Assembly: GCF_020164435.1 (NCBI RefSeq)
Contig: NZ_JAIUDQ010000010.1
Coordinates: 62,001-126,000 of the forward strand
DNA: 64,000 nucleotides
Origin: Phyllobacterium lublinensis
Lineage (GTDB): Bacteria; Pseudomonadota; Alphaproteobacteria; Rhizobiales; Rhizobiaceae
Direction of reading: 5' to 3'
Below the pieces are notes generated by a model. The model was not told where the DNA came from. It made no database searches and worked only from the letters and a program-made list of their open reading frames with translations. The position numbers and the translations under genes are program-made. Shown piece after piece: positions 55,967 through 64,000 of this stretch; the first letter of the stretch is position 1, and each line of letters opens with the position of its first letter.

Positions 55967-57100
55967 ATGGCTACACAGCGCATCCTCGACTTCATCAATA
56001 CCCGACGTCCGAATGGTCCCTGCATGGTGCTGGATCTCGAGGTCGTCCGCGAGAATTTTCATAATTTCGAGATGGCGTTGCCTGAATCGAAGATATTCTA
56101 CGCGGTGAAGGCCAATCCTGCGCCCGAAATCCTGCGCCTGCTCGCCTCACTCGGCTCGAGCTTCGACACTGCTTCGGTTGCAGAAATCGAAATGGCACTT
56201 GACGCCGGTGCAACGGCCGACCGTATTTCCTTCGGCAACACGATCAAGAAAGAGCGTGACATCGCGCGCGCCTTCGAGCTTGGCATTCGCCTGTTCGCTG
56301 TCGACTGCGTCGAGGAAGTCGAGAAGGTTGCTCGCGCGGCGCCCGGCTCGCGCGTTTTCTGCCGCGTCCTGACCGATGGCGCCGGCGCCGAATGGCCGCT
56401 GTCGCGCAAGTTCGGCTGCGTGCCGGCCATGGCGGTCGACGTGCTGCGTGCCGCGCAGTCGCTTGGTCTTGAGTCCTATGGCGTTTCGTTCCATGTCGGT
56501 TCGCAGCAGACGGATCTGTCCGCCTGGGACCGTGCACTCGGCGACGCGAAGCATGTTTTCGACAAGCTCGCGATGGAAGGCATCACCTTGAAGATGGTCA
56601 ATATGGGCGGCGGTTTCCCCACCCGTTATCTGAAAGACGTGCCGACCGCCCAGGCCTATGGTCAGGCGATCTTCCAGGCATTGAGCAGGCATTTCGGCAA
56701 TCGCCTGCCCGAGACCATCATCGAGCCAGGCCGCGGCATGGTTGGCAATGCCGGCGTGATCAAGGCGGAAGTCGTGCTCGTGTCGAAGAAGGCCGACAAT
56801 GACAATGTGCGCTGGGTCTATCTCGATATCGGCAAGTTCGGCGGCCTTGCCGAAACAATGGATGAGGCGATCCGCTACCAGATCACCACGCCGCGCGACG
56901 GTGACCACAGTGCGCCTTGCGTCCTTGCCGGTCCAACCTGCGACAGTGCCGATGTGATGTACGAGAAGAACCCTTATCCGCTGCCCCTGTCGCTGACCAT
57001 CGGCGATGAGGTGCTGATCGAGGGAACGGGTGCCTACACCACGACCTACTCTGCAGTTGCATTCAACGGGTTTGAGCCACTCCGATCATACGTGATCTGA
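55967..57100 (+). CDS. speC: Ornithine/lysine decarboxylase, fold III (group IV)
   Basis: The product has 377 residues from MATQRILDFINTRRPNGPCM, with GGAG upstream. It decarboxylates ornithine (and often lysine) to putrescine (cadaverine) with pyridoxal phosphate. The Schiff-base Lys is in KIFYAVKANPAPEILRLL. Others are FDTASVAEIEMALDAGA, VSFHVGSQQTD with the ring-stacking His, MVNMGGGFPTRYLKDVP, IIEPGRGMVGNAGVIKAE, LAGPTCDSADVMYEKNPYP with the interface Cys, and GAYTTTYSAVAFNGF. Length and motifs match the rhizobial type. Its product feeds homospermidine synthase, also in this window. Confidence 0.93.
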   Translation: MATQRILDFINTRRPNGPCMVLDLEVVRENFHNFEMALPESKIFYAVKANPAPEILRLLASLGSSFDTASVAEIEMALDAGATADRISFGNTIKKERDIARAFELGIRLFAVDCVEEVEKVARAAPGSRVFCRVLTDGAGAEWPLSRKFGCVPAMAVDVLRAAQSLGLESYGVSFHVGSQQTDLSAWDRALGDAKHVFDKLAMEGITLKMVNMGGGFPTRYLKDVPTAQAYGQAIFQALSRHFGNRLPETIIEPGRGMVGNAGVIKAEVVLVSKKADNDNVRWVYLDIGKFGGLAETMDEAIRYQITTPRDGDHSAPCVLAGPTCDSADVMYEKNPYPLPLSLTIGDEVLIEGTGAYTTTYSAVAFNGFEPLRSYVI

Positions 57101-57289
57101 AAGACCTTGATAACTCCACCCTGATGGGCACCTGATGTGATTTTCTGCGCTTCCGATGCTCATGGACCCAAAAGTCCACTGCGCTCCGGTTCTCGAAAAA
57201 CCGCACCAGCTACCTCATCAGGCTGAGTTCTCAAAAGGTCTCTCACTCCGCATGACGCGATGACGCCCCCTGATTGATTGGTCAAGATA

Positions 57290-57904
57290 ATGAGTGCAAC
57301 AGACTACATCCAACAAAATCTGCATCCGGACGGAATGCAGGGCTTTGTAATCCGCAACGAGACTGCGCAGGATGAACGGGCGCGCGAGGATCTGCTCGAC
57401 CGCGCCATGGGCGAAGGCCGGCGCCGCAAGTCTTCCGAAAAGCTGAGACGAGGGCGCCTGCCTTCGGCAGGTCTTGCCTTTGTGGCGCGGGGCGCCGACG
57501 GGACGCTGCTGGGCAGCGTACGGCTGTGGGATATCCAGGCTGGTCATGATACAACGGGCAAGCCGGTGCGTGCTCTTCTGCTCGGACCTTTGGCAGTCGA
57601 ACCGCTGCTCAAGGGACAAGGTATTGGTGCGGCCCTGATGAGGCATGCGATCAACGAGGCTGCGCGCCTAGGTCACGGCGCGATCATCCTTGTCGGTGAT
57701 CCGGAATATTACGAACGTTTCGGATTCAGCGGCAGCAAGATGAGCGAGCTTGCAATGCCCGGCCCTGTCGAGCGTCGGCGTTTCCTGGCGCTGGAATTGA
57801 AGCAAGGACATCTTGCCGGCTGCCACGGCCTATTGAGCCCAAGGGGCCGAAAGTCTTCGCGTTCGATGAAAATTCTCCCGGTTTCGCTAAGATTCTCGAT
57901 GTAG
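57290..57904 (+). CDS. GNAT-family N-acetyltransferase
   Basis: The product has 204 residues from MSATDYIQQNLHPDGMQGFV; a TTG four codons earlier is possible. The acetyl-CoA site is LAVEPLLKGQGIGAALMRHA (QGIGAAL), with LVGDPEYYERFGFSGSKM typical of the YhbS-like subgroup. The start follows decarboxylase by about 190 bases on the same strand, and this order (ornithine decarboxylase then this acetyltransferase) is common in rhizobia. A polyamine substrate is a fair guess but unproven. It ends at a strong terminator. Confidence 0.87.
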   Translation: MSATDYIQQNLHPDGMQGFVIRNETAQDERAREDLLDRAMGEGRRRKSSEKLRRGRLPSAGLAFVARGADGTLLGSVRLWDIQAGHDTTGKPVRALLLGPLAVEPLLKGQGIGAALMRHAINEAARLGHGAIILVGDPEYYERFGFSGSKMSELAMPGPVERRRFLALELKQGHLAGCHGLLSPRGRKSSRSMKILPVSLRFSM

Positions 57905-57910
57905 ATAAGG

Positions 57911-57936
57911 AAAACCGGCCAATCGGCCGGTTTTTT
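57911..57936. terminator. Bidirectional terminator
   Basis: AAAACCGGCC (57911-57920) pairs with GGCCGGTTTT (57925-57934) around AATC, with A and T runs at both ends. It serves the convergent acetyltransferase and hydrolase genes. Confidence 0.9.
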
Positions 57937-57940
57937 GTTG

Positions 57941-58555
57941 TCAAACCTTTTCGCGAACAAACCGTTCGATCGCCGTCACTTCATTCTGTTGAATTTCGTG
58001 ACCGCCGGAGTGCCAGACAAGTTCGGTCTCGACACCTTGCGAAATCAGATAATCGGCGAAGGATTGCGTCATCTCCGGCGGGCAGATTGTATCGAGCCTG
58101 CCGGCCGTGATCAGGGCGCGCTTGCCCGCAAGGCCTGTTTGCGGCGCCGGCTTCCATGGAACGAGCGGATGCATGAGAATCGCGTCGTCAAACAGGTCCG
58201 GCTGCTCCAGCATTACCGACGCAAGAATGTTGGCTCCATTGGAATAGCCGAGCCCAATGACATTCGATGCCTTGGCGGCGGCCTTATGCGCGCGGACGAA
58301 ATCCGCCATTGCGGCCGTGCGTCTGGCGAGATCATCCATGTCATAGACGCCTTCGCCCGTCCGGCGAAAGAAACGCGAAGCCCCATGCTCGGAAACATCG
58401 CCGCGCGGCGAAACGATACCCGCTTGCGGCAGCAGGCGCCGGCCGAAATCGAAGAACTGGTTCTCGTCGCCGCCGGTGCCGTGAAAAACGAAGAGCAGCG
58501 GGCTTCCCGGCTGCCCGGCCTTGTAAGCGCGATGCTGATAACTATCGATTGACAT
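57941..58555 (-). CDS. Alpha/beta hydrolase, carboxylesterase (MhqD/YpfH-like)
   Basis: The product has 204 residues from MSIDSYQHRAYKAGQPGSPL, with GAGAGG upstream. The catalytic parts are HGTGGDENQFFDFGRRLLP (oxyanion region), NVIGLGYSNGANILASVML with the nucleophile Ser in GYSNG, an acid in GRLDTICPP, and His in WHSGGHEIQQNE. This short carboxylesterase group acts on small esters or quinone adducts. Gene order and direction tie it to nothing in particular. Confidence 0.87.
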   Translation of the reverse strand: MSIDSYQHRAYKAGQPGSPLLFVFHGTGGDENQFFDFGRRLLPQAGIVSPRGDVSEHGASRFFRRTGEGVYDMDDLARRTAAMADFVRAHKAAAKASNVIGLGYSNGANILASVMLEQPDLFDDAILMHPLVPWKPAPQTGLAGKRALITAGRLDTICPPEMTQSFADYLISQGVETELVWHSGGHEIQQNEVTAIERFVREKV

Positions 58556-58711
58556 GTCTGACCTCTCCAGAGCGGGCAAAGGCCCCCGCTCTCATTGATG
58601 GTGTGTGCATGCCCGACATATGCGGCGGGAGGCGGCATTGTGAAACCCACCGCCCGCTTGATGCATTGTCGCCGCTACGTAGACAATAGCGGCGCGGACT
58701 CACCGATGCAC

Positions 58712-60130
58712 TCAGCCGGCATCGGACCATGGGCCGTGGAAATCGCCTTCTTCGCCGATTCGCTTGAAGCCGTGCGCGCCGAAGAAATCGCGCTGGGCCT
58801 GGATGAGATTTGCCGATCCGCGCGCCTGGCGATAGCCGTCAAAATAGTTGAGCGCGGCCGACAGCGCCGGCGTTGGCAGGCCGGCCAGAGCCGCTTCGGC
58901 AACGATCCTGCGCAGGGATTGCGAACCGGTCTTCATCCGGTCGATGAATGCAGGCGCAAGCAGCAGGTTCTTGCCTTCGCGGCCCTCGAATGCCGCTGCG
59001 ATCTCGTCGAGGAACTGCGAACGGATGATGCAGCCGGCGCGCCAGATGCGAGCCGTGGTGGCAAGTGGAATGTTCCAGCCATGCTCCTTGGAGGCGCCCG
59101 CCATAACATCGAAGCCCTGCGCATAAGCGGCAATCTTGCCGGCCAGCAAGCCTTCCTCGAGGGCGTCGATAAATGCCAGGCCCTTGTCCGCAAGCTTGGC
59201 TGAGCCGAGTTCACCATAGGCGGCGGAGGCATCGCTGCGCTCCTTGACGAGCGACGAGATCGACCGGGCGGCGACAGCAGCTTCGATCGCGGTCGCAGGA
59301 ATGCCCAGCATCTGTGCTTCGATCGCGGCCCAGCGGCCGGTGCCCTTCTGGCCGGCGCTGTCGAGAATGACATCGACCGCCGGCTTGCCCGTCTTCCTGT
59401 CGGTCGCCTGCAGCACCTTTGCGGTGATCTCGATGAGATAGGAGTTGAGCGGGCCGGTGTTCCACTTCTCGAAGATCTTGCCGATTGCCTCCGGAGCAAG
59501 GCCGAGGCCATCGCGCAAGAGGCCGTAGACCTCGGCGATCATCTGCATGTCGGCATATTCGATGCCGTTGTGGATGGTCTTGACGAAATGGCCGGCACCG
59601 TCCGGGCCAAGCAGCGCGGAACAGGGAAAGCCTTCAAACTTGGCGGAGATCGCAGTCAGGACCGGTTCGATACGGGCATAGGATTCGGCAGTTCCACCGA
59701 CCATGATGGATGGCCCATGGCGTGCACCTTCTTCGCCGCCCGATACGCCCATGCCGACAAAGGTTGGATCGTTAGGGCCAAGTTCGGCAAGGCGCCTTAC
59801 GGTGTCATGGAAATTAGCGTTGCCGGCATCGATGATGATGTCTTCCTTGGCGAGGAAGGGCTTCAGAGCCGCAACCTGTTCGTCTACCGCTTCACCTGCC
59901 TTGACCATCAGGATGATCGGGCGCGGCGCACGAATGCTTCTCGCCAGCTCTTCAAGCGTGTCGCAAGGAATGATCTGGTCCTTCAGGCGGCCTGCCTCTT
60001 CGTAGAACTCGCGGGTCTTGGCCACGGTCCGATTGAAAACTGCGACGCGATAACCGTTGTCGGCGATATTGAGCGCCAGATTGGCGCCCATGACGCCAAG
60101 GCCGATCAATCCGATATCAGCTTGCTGCAT
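58712..60130 (-). CDS. gnd: 6-phosphogluconate dehydrogenase, decarboxylating
   Basis: The product has 472 residues from MQQADIGLIGLGVMGANLAL, the usual Gnd start; a frame extension of 30 residues upstream is rejected. It oxidises 6-phosphogluconate to ribulose 5-phosphate and CO2, yielding NADPH. The NADP site is GLIGLGVMGANL. Others are FVGMGVSGGEEGARHGPSIM, HFVKTIHNGIEYADMQMIAE with the catalytic Lys, and GWNIPLATTARIWRAGCIIR near the end. Length and the C-terminal FKRIGEEGDFHGPW are typical. Ribulose 5-phosphate is also the substrate of the kdsD product in this window. Confidence 0.96.
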   Translation of the reverse strand: MQQADIGLIGLGVMGANLALNIADNGYRVAVFNRTVAKTREFYEEAGRLKDQIIPCDTLEELARSIRAPRPIILMVKAGEAVDEQVAALKPFLAKEDIIIDAGNANFHDTVRRLAELGPNDPTFVGMGVSGGEEGARHGPSIMVGGTAESYARIEPVLTAISAKFEGFPCSALLGPDGAGHFVKTIHNGIEYADMQMIAEVYGLLRDGLGLAPEAIGKIFEKWNTGPLNSYLIEITAKVLQATDRKTGKPAVDVILDSAGQKGTGRWAAIEAQMLGIPATAIEAAVAARSISSLVKERSDASAAYGELGSAKLADKGLAFIDALEEGLLAGKIAAYAQGFDVMAGASKEHGWNIPLATTARIWRAGCIIRSQFLDEIAAAFEGREGKNLLLAPAFIDRMKTGSQSLRRIVAEAALAGLPTPALSAALNYFDGYRQARGSANLIQAQRDFFGAHGFKRIGEEGDFHGPWSDAG

Positions 60131-60437
60131 GATCTTGGTCCCTAGACTACATTCATTATTCGGTTTTGCTCGGGAGAGGAGGTCCCCACCCGCAGGAACT
60201 GCATTTGTATAGCAATACAAGTTCCCGGCAATGCTTTAGACCTTTCCGGCCGGACCCGAAAGGGCGTTTCACGTCAGGTATGAAGCGCGCGGCGTTGGCC
60301 ACCTGTTTCGAACCCGGGCAGGTGTGCAGGAATCTGCATCGATTTTATTTTATACATGCGATTCGGAGTGATACTTTAGTATGGCCTATAAATATATTTC
60401 ACTATAACTATTTGAGGCAGTAAAAATCTGAGATATT

Positions 60438-61802
60438 GTGACTGAATATAGTGTTGATATTGCTCGTGACGGATTTTTATTTTGCACTCCTATGGGTAAA
60501 ACCAATTTTTTTAATTCGATAGAGGCCGGCAAAGTTGCGGCGACAGTACCTGAAGCTAACAATGGGCAGCCCGCGCTGACGTTACGGGAAAATTTCGGGC
60601 TTCCGGGTTCTCAACTTTATTGCAGCGTCTTCCTGCCGCCCCCTTTTGCTACCTATGGACCAACATTCTATGTGGAGGATGTCATCGACGTGGATGGGCT
60701 CTCAGCCGATTGTCCGTGTGATCCGGAGTACGGCAGCCTCGTATCGGGTTCGGCTCTGAAAACGGCCCTTCGAGCGGCTGGCTTTTCCATCGGTCGATCA
60801 AGGCTGCGCGGGCACGATCGAAGACGTCTCGTTCAGGAGCGTTTGGACATGGCTGAGCTCCTACGGTCGTATGGATGTGAGGTCTTTACCGCGTCGAACG
60901 ACGTCGAATGGCTCAATCTCGCTTCGGTTCGAGGCGTAATCGCAACGCATGTTGACCAGCAGCAATATGCTGTCGAGAACATTGCCGGCTTGAGCGCCCT
61001 TGATCTGTGGACCGTTCATTTCCAGCGTGCCGACGGTACACATGTCTGCCTTGCGGAGCATGGCGTGAGCGCCGCCGCAGTTGGAGAGCGGCTCGACAGG
61101 ATTGGAGTGCGCCGTCACGGCGAGCAGTGCATCGTGCTGAATGCGCCAGACCGAATGATTCCATGGGAGATCCCGGCAAGAGGTGACCGCAAGCTCACTC
61201 AACTGTCAAATTGGATCGATTATGGATTCAATGTGTGGTCGGACAGCGATAGCAGACCGCACCTGGTGATAGGAGAGGCTGTGATCCGGGTGGCAGATAT
61301 ACAATGTCGACGACAAGAGTTGGAGCTCTTTCTGACCGCCGCTGCAACGCACTTCGAGGGCTTCCATATCCTCGAACTTGCCGAAGGTTGCAGGTATGGC
61401 GCTCCAACCAACAGCATCGATGTAGGGACCGCGATTCTGAGCAATGCTAGCCTATCGGACAGGTGCCGCAACAGGATGGAAGGCATTCTTCGGCGCTCTA
61501 TCGACAACTCCATGCATTTCGAGGAGAATCCTCCGGGATTTCGCTGCGCCGTGTTTCCAGTCGACAGGTCAGCGTATTCGTTGCTTGCAGAAGGAGATCC
61601 CCTGCATCACGCTTCGGTAGACCGCAGTCAGATCGATCCGCTTGATCCCATGGATATCTTCTTTGATATTCATGGGCAGGAGCACGAGCGCCTGGCAGCA
61701 CGGCTGAGTGCGAGGCGCGAGCAACTGGGGGAGGCCCCTCATTCGCAGGACGATGAGTGCCGTCCGGATTCACCTCTTCACCTATGTTCAGGACTTGAGT
61801 GA
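60438..61802 (+). CDS. Unrecognised 454-residue protein, first gene of a two-gene insert
   Basis: The frame starts at GTG and runs 454 codons; it overlaps the Nudix gene by four bases (GTGA), so the two are coupled. No signal peptide or membrane segment is seen. It is a soluble, mixed alpha/beta protein with a Cys/Asp pattern VDGLSADCPCDPEYG and a helical region LVQERLDMAELLRSYGCEVF. The segment DGFLFCTPMGKTNFFNS near residues 12-28 faintly recalls the sugar/NAD-kinase 'DGLIVATPTGST' motif, but the rest does not fit, and I make no family call. The first ~150 bases and the upstream gap are AT-rich, unlike neighbours, which suggests transfer. Confidence 0.65.
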   Translation: MTEYSVDIARDGFLFCTPMGKTNFFNSIEAGKVAATVPEANNGQPALTLRENFGLPGSQLYCSVFLPPPFATYGPTFYVEDVIDVDGLSADCPCDPEYGSLVSGSALKTALRAAGFSIGRSRLRGHDRRRLVQERLDMAELLRSYGCEVFTASNDVEWLNLASVRGVIATHVDQQQYAVENIAGLSALDLWTVHFQRADGTHVCLAEHGVSAAAVGERLDRIGVRRHGEQCIVLNAPDRMIPWEIPARGDRKLTQLSNWIDYGFNVWSDSDSRPHLVIGEAVIRVADIQCRRQELELFLTAAATHFEGFHILELAEGCRYGAPTNSIDVGTAILSNASLSDRCRNRMEGILRRSIDNSMHFEENPPGFRCAVFPVDRSAYSLLAEGDPLHHASVDRSQIDPLDPMDIFFDIHGQEHERLAARLSARREQLGEAPHSQDDECRPDSPLHLCSGLE

Positions 61803-62290
61803 ACGCAACAATGGAACACCGGATATCCTCTGGGGCGCTTGTGCTCCGCGATGAACGAATCCTCCTGGTCAGGCACCGATTGGAAGGCGAGTACGATTAT
61901 TGGGCACCCCCCGGAGGTGGGGTGGAGGATGATGAGGAACTCGAGGCAGCGGCTGCGCGAGAAGTATTTGAGGAGGCCGGGATAAGGGCTCAGATGCTCT
62001 CGCTCGCCTATATCGACGAGTTGATAGATCACTATGGACGCATGATAAAGTTTTGGTACATTGCGCAGTATCTATCTGGAGAAATCACTTTGGAGCTCAA
62101 CCCTGCGGTGGAAGAGAGCATTGTGGACGCTGGATGGTTCGCCCATGCTACCTTGCCGAAGGAACACGTTTTCCCAGTGCTCCTTCGTGACCAGTTCTGG
62201 AAGGACTTGGGAAGTGGGTTTCAACACCCAAGAAAATTGCCCCTACAGCATTCAATCTTCCAGCTGAAGTCGGGCCTCGCCGAAGAATAG
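61799..62290 (+). CDS. Nudix hydrolase
   Basis: The product has 163 residues from GTG (an ATG at 61811 is possible). The Nudix box is exact: GGGVEDDEELEAAAAREVFE-EAGI (G x5 E x7 RE x2 EE x G). Flanking features are SSGALVLRDERILLVRHRLE and WAPPGG, and VDAGWFAHATLPKEHVFP. The group hydrolyses nucleoside diphosphates linked to another group; the substrate is unknown. Its start is inside the stop of the preceding unrecognised gene, so the two products are probably used together, for instance one making and the other cleaning up a nucleotide. Confidence 0.92.
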   Translation: MNATMEHRISSGALVLRDERILLVRHRLEGEYDYWAPPGGGVEDDEELEAAAAREVFEEAGIRAQMLSLAYIDELIDHYGRMIKFWYIAQYLSGEITLELNPAVEESIVDAGWFAHATLPKEHVFPVLLRDQFWKDLGSGFQHPRKLPLQHSIFQLKSGLAEE

Positions 62291-62327
62291 AGGCTGACAC
62301 GCCCGCTGAAGATGTCAGAACTTGCAA

Positions 62328-63161
62328 TCAGTTATCACGCAGTTTTTCCATGTCGCGGATGCGATCGGCGCTGCCCTTTTCCAGCTTGCGGGTGACTTCC
62401 GCAACCAGGGTCTCGGCCACGAGGAAGAGGGCTGCCGATGAATCCCATGGCGAAGGTACTGCCGTTCGGCCGGCGATGACGTGGCGGGCAAATCGGGCGA
62501 TAGGCGAAAGCCATTGATCGGTAATCAGGACGATCTCCACACCGCGCGCCTGGGCCTTCTCGGCGAACCGAACCAGGCTTTGCTGGTAACGGCGAATATC
62601 AAAAATGACCAGCACATCCTTTTTGCCCATGTCGATCAGCTGGTCGCGCCAATGACTTTCCTGCCCGGTGAGATGTGTTACGCCCGGACGCGTAATCTTG
62701 AGGTGTGCTGCCATATATCGGGCAATCGGATCGGTAAAGCGGCCGCCCAGCAGGTAGATGCGCGCGCGGTTGCGGCTGATAGCTTCCGTGACATCATCCA
62801 GCTGTTGCGCCGAGAGATGCTGGAAGGTCTCGCGAATGTTCTCGATAGCTGCTTCCATGAGGGGAAAGACCGGACCGCCCTTTACGCTCTGGATCGACGC
62901 TGCACGGTTCCACGGTGATTGAACCTGGGCAGCCAGTTCTTCCTGAAGTGCTCCCTGGAAATCCGGGTAGCTCTGGAAGCCAAGCCGGGACACGAAGCGA
63001 AGAATCGTTGGCGAACTAACGCCGGCCTGCGTCGAAAATTCGGCCACGGTTCTCAGTCCGATCAACGGGTAATTGCCAATCAGCGTCTGCGCGGCTTTGC
63101 GTTCCGATACCGACATCGCGTCCATTTTCTCAGCTATCAGCTCGGAAATACTGGTTGTCAT
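62328..63161 (-). CDS. MurR/RpiR-family transcriptional regulator
   Basis: The product has 277 residues. An N-terminal HTH_6 domain (SELIAEKMDAMSVSERKAAQ, FSTQAGVSSPTILRFVSRLG) is followed by a SIS domain (about 110-250) that normally binds a sugar phosphate (YLLGGRFTDPIARYMAAHLK, FDIRRYQQSLVRFAEKAQAR). The gene is divergent from an N-formylglutamate amidohydrolase gene, and this pairing recurs in rhizobia, so it probably represses or activates that gene. Ligand unknown. Confidence 0.9.
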   Translation of the reverse strand: MTTSISELIAEKMDAMSVSERKAAQTLIGNYPLIGLRTVAEFSTQAGVSSPTILRFVSRLGFQSYPDFQGALQEELAAQVQSPWNRAASIQSVKGGPVFPLMEAAIENIRETFQHLSAQQLDDVTEAISRNRARIYLLGGRFTDPIARYMAAHLKITRPGVTHLTGQESHWRDQLIDMGKKDVLVIFDIRRYQQSLVRFAEKAQARGVEIVLITDQWLSPIARFARHVIAGRTAVPSPWDSSAALFLVAETLVAEVTRKLEKGSADRIRDMEKLRDN

Positions 63162-63308
63162 GGATGTTTCCCTGTCCAGCCAAGACCCTATCCGTGTCAG
63201 AATGCGATTTTCGGATTTGACAATCTTGGTTGATATGTATCAAATCATACGAGAGCGGAAATAAAAACATAAAATGTAACGTAAGATACAGTTGCCGAAG
63301 AGGCTGCG

Positions 63309-64000
63309 ATGGGATTGTCCCGGAGAGTGACGCATGACTGGACTCCAGTCCGGGTATCGAACCCCGACGGGCGTTCGCAGTGTGTCATCCTTTGCGACCA
63401 TGCATCCAATCATATCCCGCCAGGCTTTGCCATGCTCGGCCTCGATGCCGCTGATCTGCAACGACATATCGCGTGGGATCCCGGTGCGCTTGGCGTCAGT
63501 CAGGCGATGAGCAGGCGCCTGGATGCGCCGCTGGTTGAATCCTGCGTGTCGCGTCTGGTGATCGATTGCAACCGCCCGCTCAATGCGCCGGACCTCGTGC
63601 CGTCCTTAAGCGAAGCGACGTCCATTCCTGGCAATGTTGGCCTGGATGATGCGGCCAAATCGCAGCGCATAGCGCTTTCGCACCGGCCCTATCACGCCGC
63701 CATCGAGAAACTGGCGCAGGAGCGGGCGAGCAAAGGCCTGCCTGATCCGGTCTACGTGGCGGTCCATTCCTACACGCCCGTCTATCGCGGGGTGGCCCGT
63801 CCATGGGATATCGGCATTATCCATGATGATGATGACAGGGTTGCCGCGCCATTGATTGCAGGGTTGCGAGCGTTGAACCGATTCAATGTCGGCATCAACG
63901 AACCCTATTCACCGGCGGATCGTGTCTACTACACACTGGAGCGGCACGCTTCAGCCTTCGGATTACCGGCGGTGATGATCGAGATCCGCAATGATCTCAT
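63309..64000 (+). CDS. N-formylglutamate amidohydrolase family protein (3' end outside window)
   Basis: From ATG at 63309, with AAGAGG upstream, the frame is open to the end of the window (230 codons so far). Family features: VILCDHASNHIPPGF, IAWDPGALGVSQAMSRR, SRLVIDCNRPLNAPD, LSHRPYHAAIEKLA, VAVHSYTPVYRGVARPWDIG and ALPAVMIEIRNDL-type end of the visible part (GLPAVMIEIRND). It is a different subgroup from the copy at 13459-14349. Its regulator is probably the divergent RpiR protein. The gene is cut by the window edge. Confidence 0.9.
   Translation, partial: MGLSRRVTHDWTPVRVSNPDGRSQCVILCDHASNHIPPGFAMLGLDAADLQRHIAWDPGALGVSQAMSRRLDAPLVESCVSRLVIDCNRPLNAPDLVPSLSEATSIPGNVGLDDAAKSQRIALSHRPYHAAIEKLAQERASKGLPDPVYVAVHSYTPVYRGVARPWDIGIIHDDDDRVAAPLIAGLRALNRFNVGINEPYSPADRVYYTLERHASAFGLPAVMIEIRNDL

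Noticed and set aside
60438..60540. NAD-kinase similarity of DGFLFCTPMGKTNFF
   Set aside because: Only one short motif is alike. The GGD motif and the rest of the NAD-kinase fold are not visible in order, so no family call was made.

Overview
The window reads as a chromosomal segment of an alphaproteobacterium of the order Hyphomicrobiales (Rhizobiales), most like the Brucella/Ochrobactrum/Phyllobacterium/Mesorhizobium side. The signs are a CpdR receiver next to an N-formylglutamate amidohydrolase and a HisN-type phosphatase, an MmgR/alpha-r8 ('suhB') small RNA between those two genes, a Brucella-type Omp10 lipoprotein, homospermidine synthase, a group IV ornithine decarboxylase with a long leader, and a small heat-shock gene behind a ROSE-like thermometer. 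The genus cannot be fixed from the sequence alone.

Left part (1-12.6 kb): accessory DNA that ends at a tRNA-Val(GAC) gene. A tyrosine recombinase gene stops 23 bases short of the tRNA 3' end, the usual layout of an integrated element. This part has few genes and carries signalling genes: an MHYT-GGDEF-EAL protein, a class III cyclase with TolB-like and TPR parts, and a DUF4242-cyclase fusion. It also has small envelope or stress proteins (DUF937, GlsB/YeaQ), two unrecognised proteins, and several gene scraps (methyltransferase, metallophosphoesterase, SnoaL-like). The far end of the element lies outside the window.

Middle part (12.7-44 kb): core genes. These are cpdR, an N-formylglutamate amidohydrolase, the MmgR-like RNA, hisN, a lysophospholipase-like hydrolase, hsp20, threonine aldolase, gltB-gltD, a DUF459 SGNH protein, a lytic transglycosylase, galU, an outer-membrane barrel, kdsD, nfeD-qmcA, hemH, a 5'-nucleotidase with a C-terminal LysM, omp10, homospermidine synthase, a DUF3445 protein and pepF. 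Two decayed toxin-antitoxin modules sit among them: a DUF1902-HicA pair with a nonsense codon and a frameshift (32628-33062), and a MntA-HepT pair whose HepT is frameshifted (37763-38423).

Right part (44-64 kb): a DUF882 protein, KDPG aldolase, trhO, a DUF533 protein, an aminotransferase, acetyltransferases, a nickel/cobalt-type exporter with a DUF1007 partner, an amidase-LysR pair, ornithine decarboxylase with a probable speF leader, a hydrolase and gnd. Next is a two-gene insert (an unrecognised 454-residue protein overlapping a Nudix gene), then an RpiR regulator divergent from a second N-formylglutamate amidohydrolase that runs off the window. Ornithine decarboxylase and homospermidine synthase together give ornithine to putrescine to homospermidine. 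gnd and the KDPG aldolase serve hexose catabolism. Short palindromic repeats lie in several intergenic gaps of this core region.
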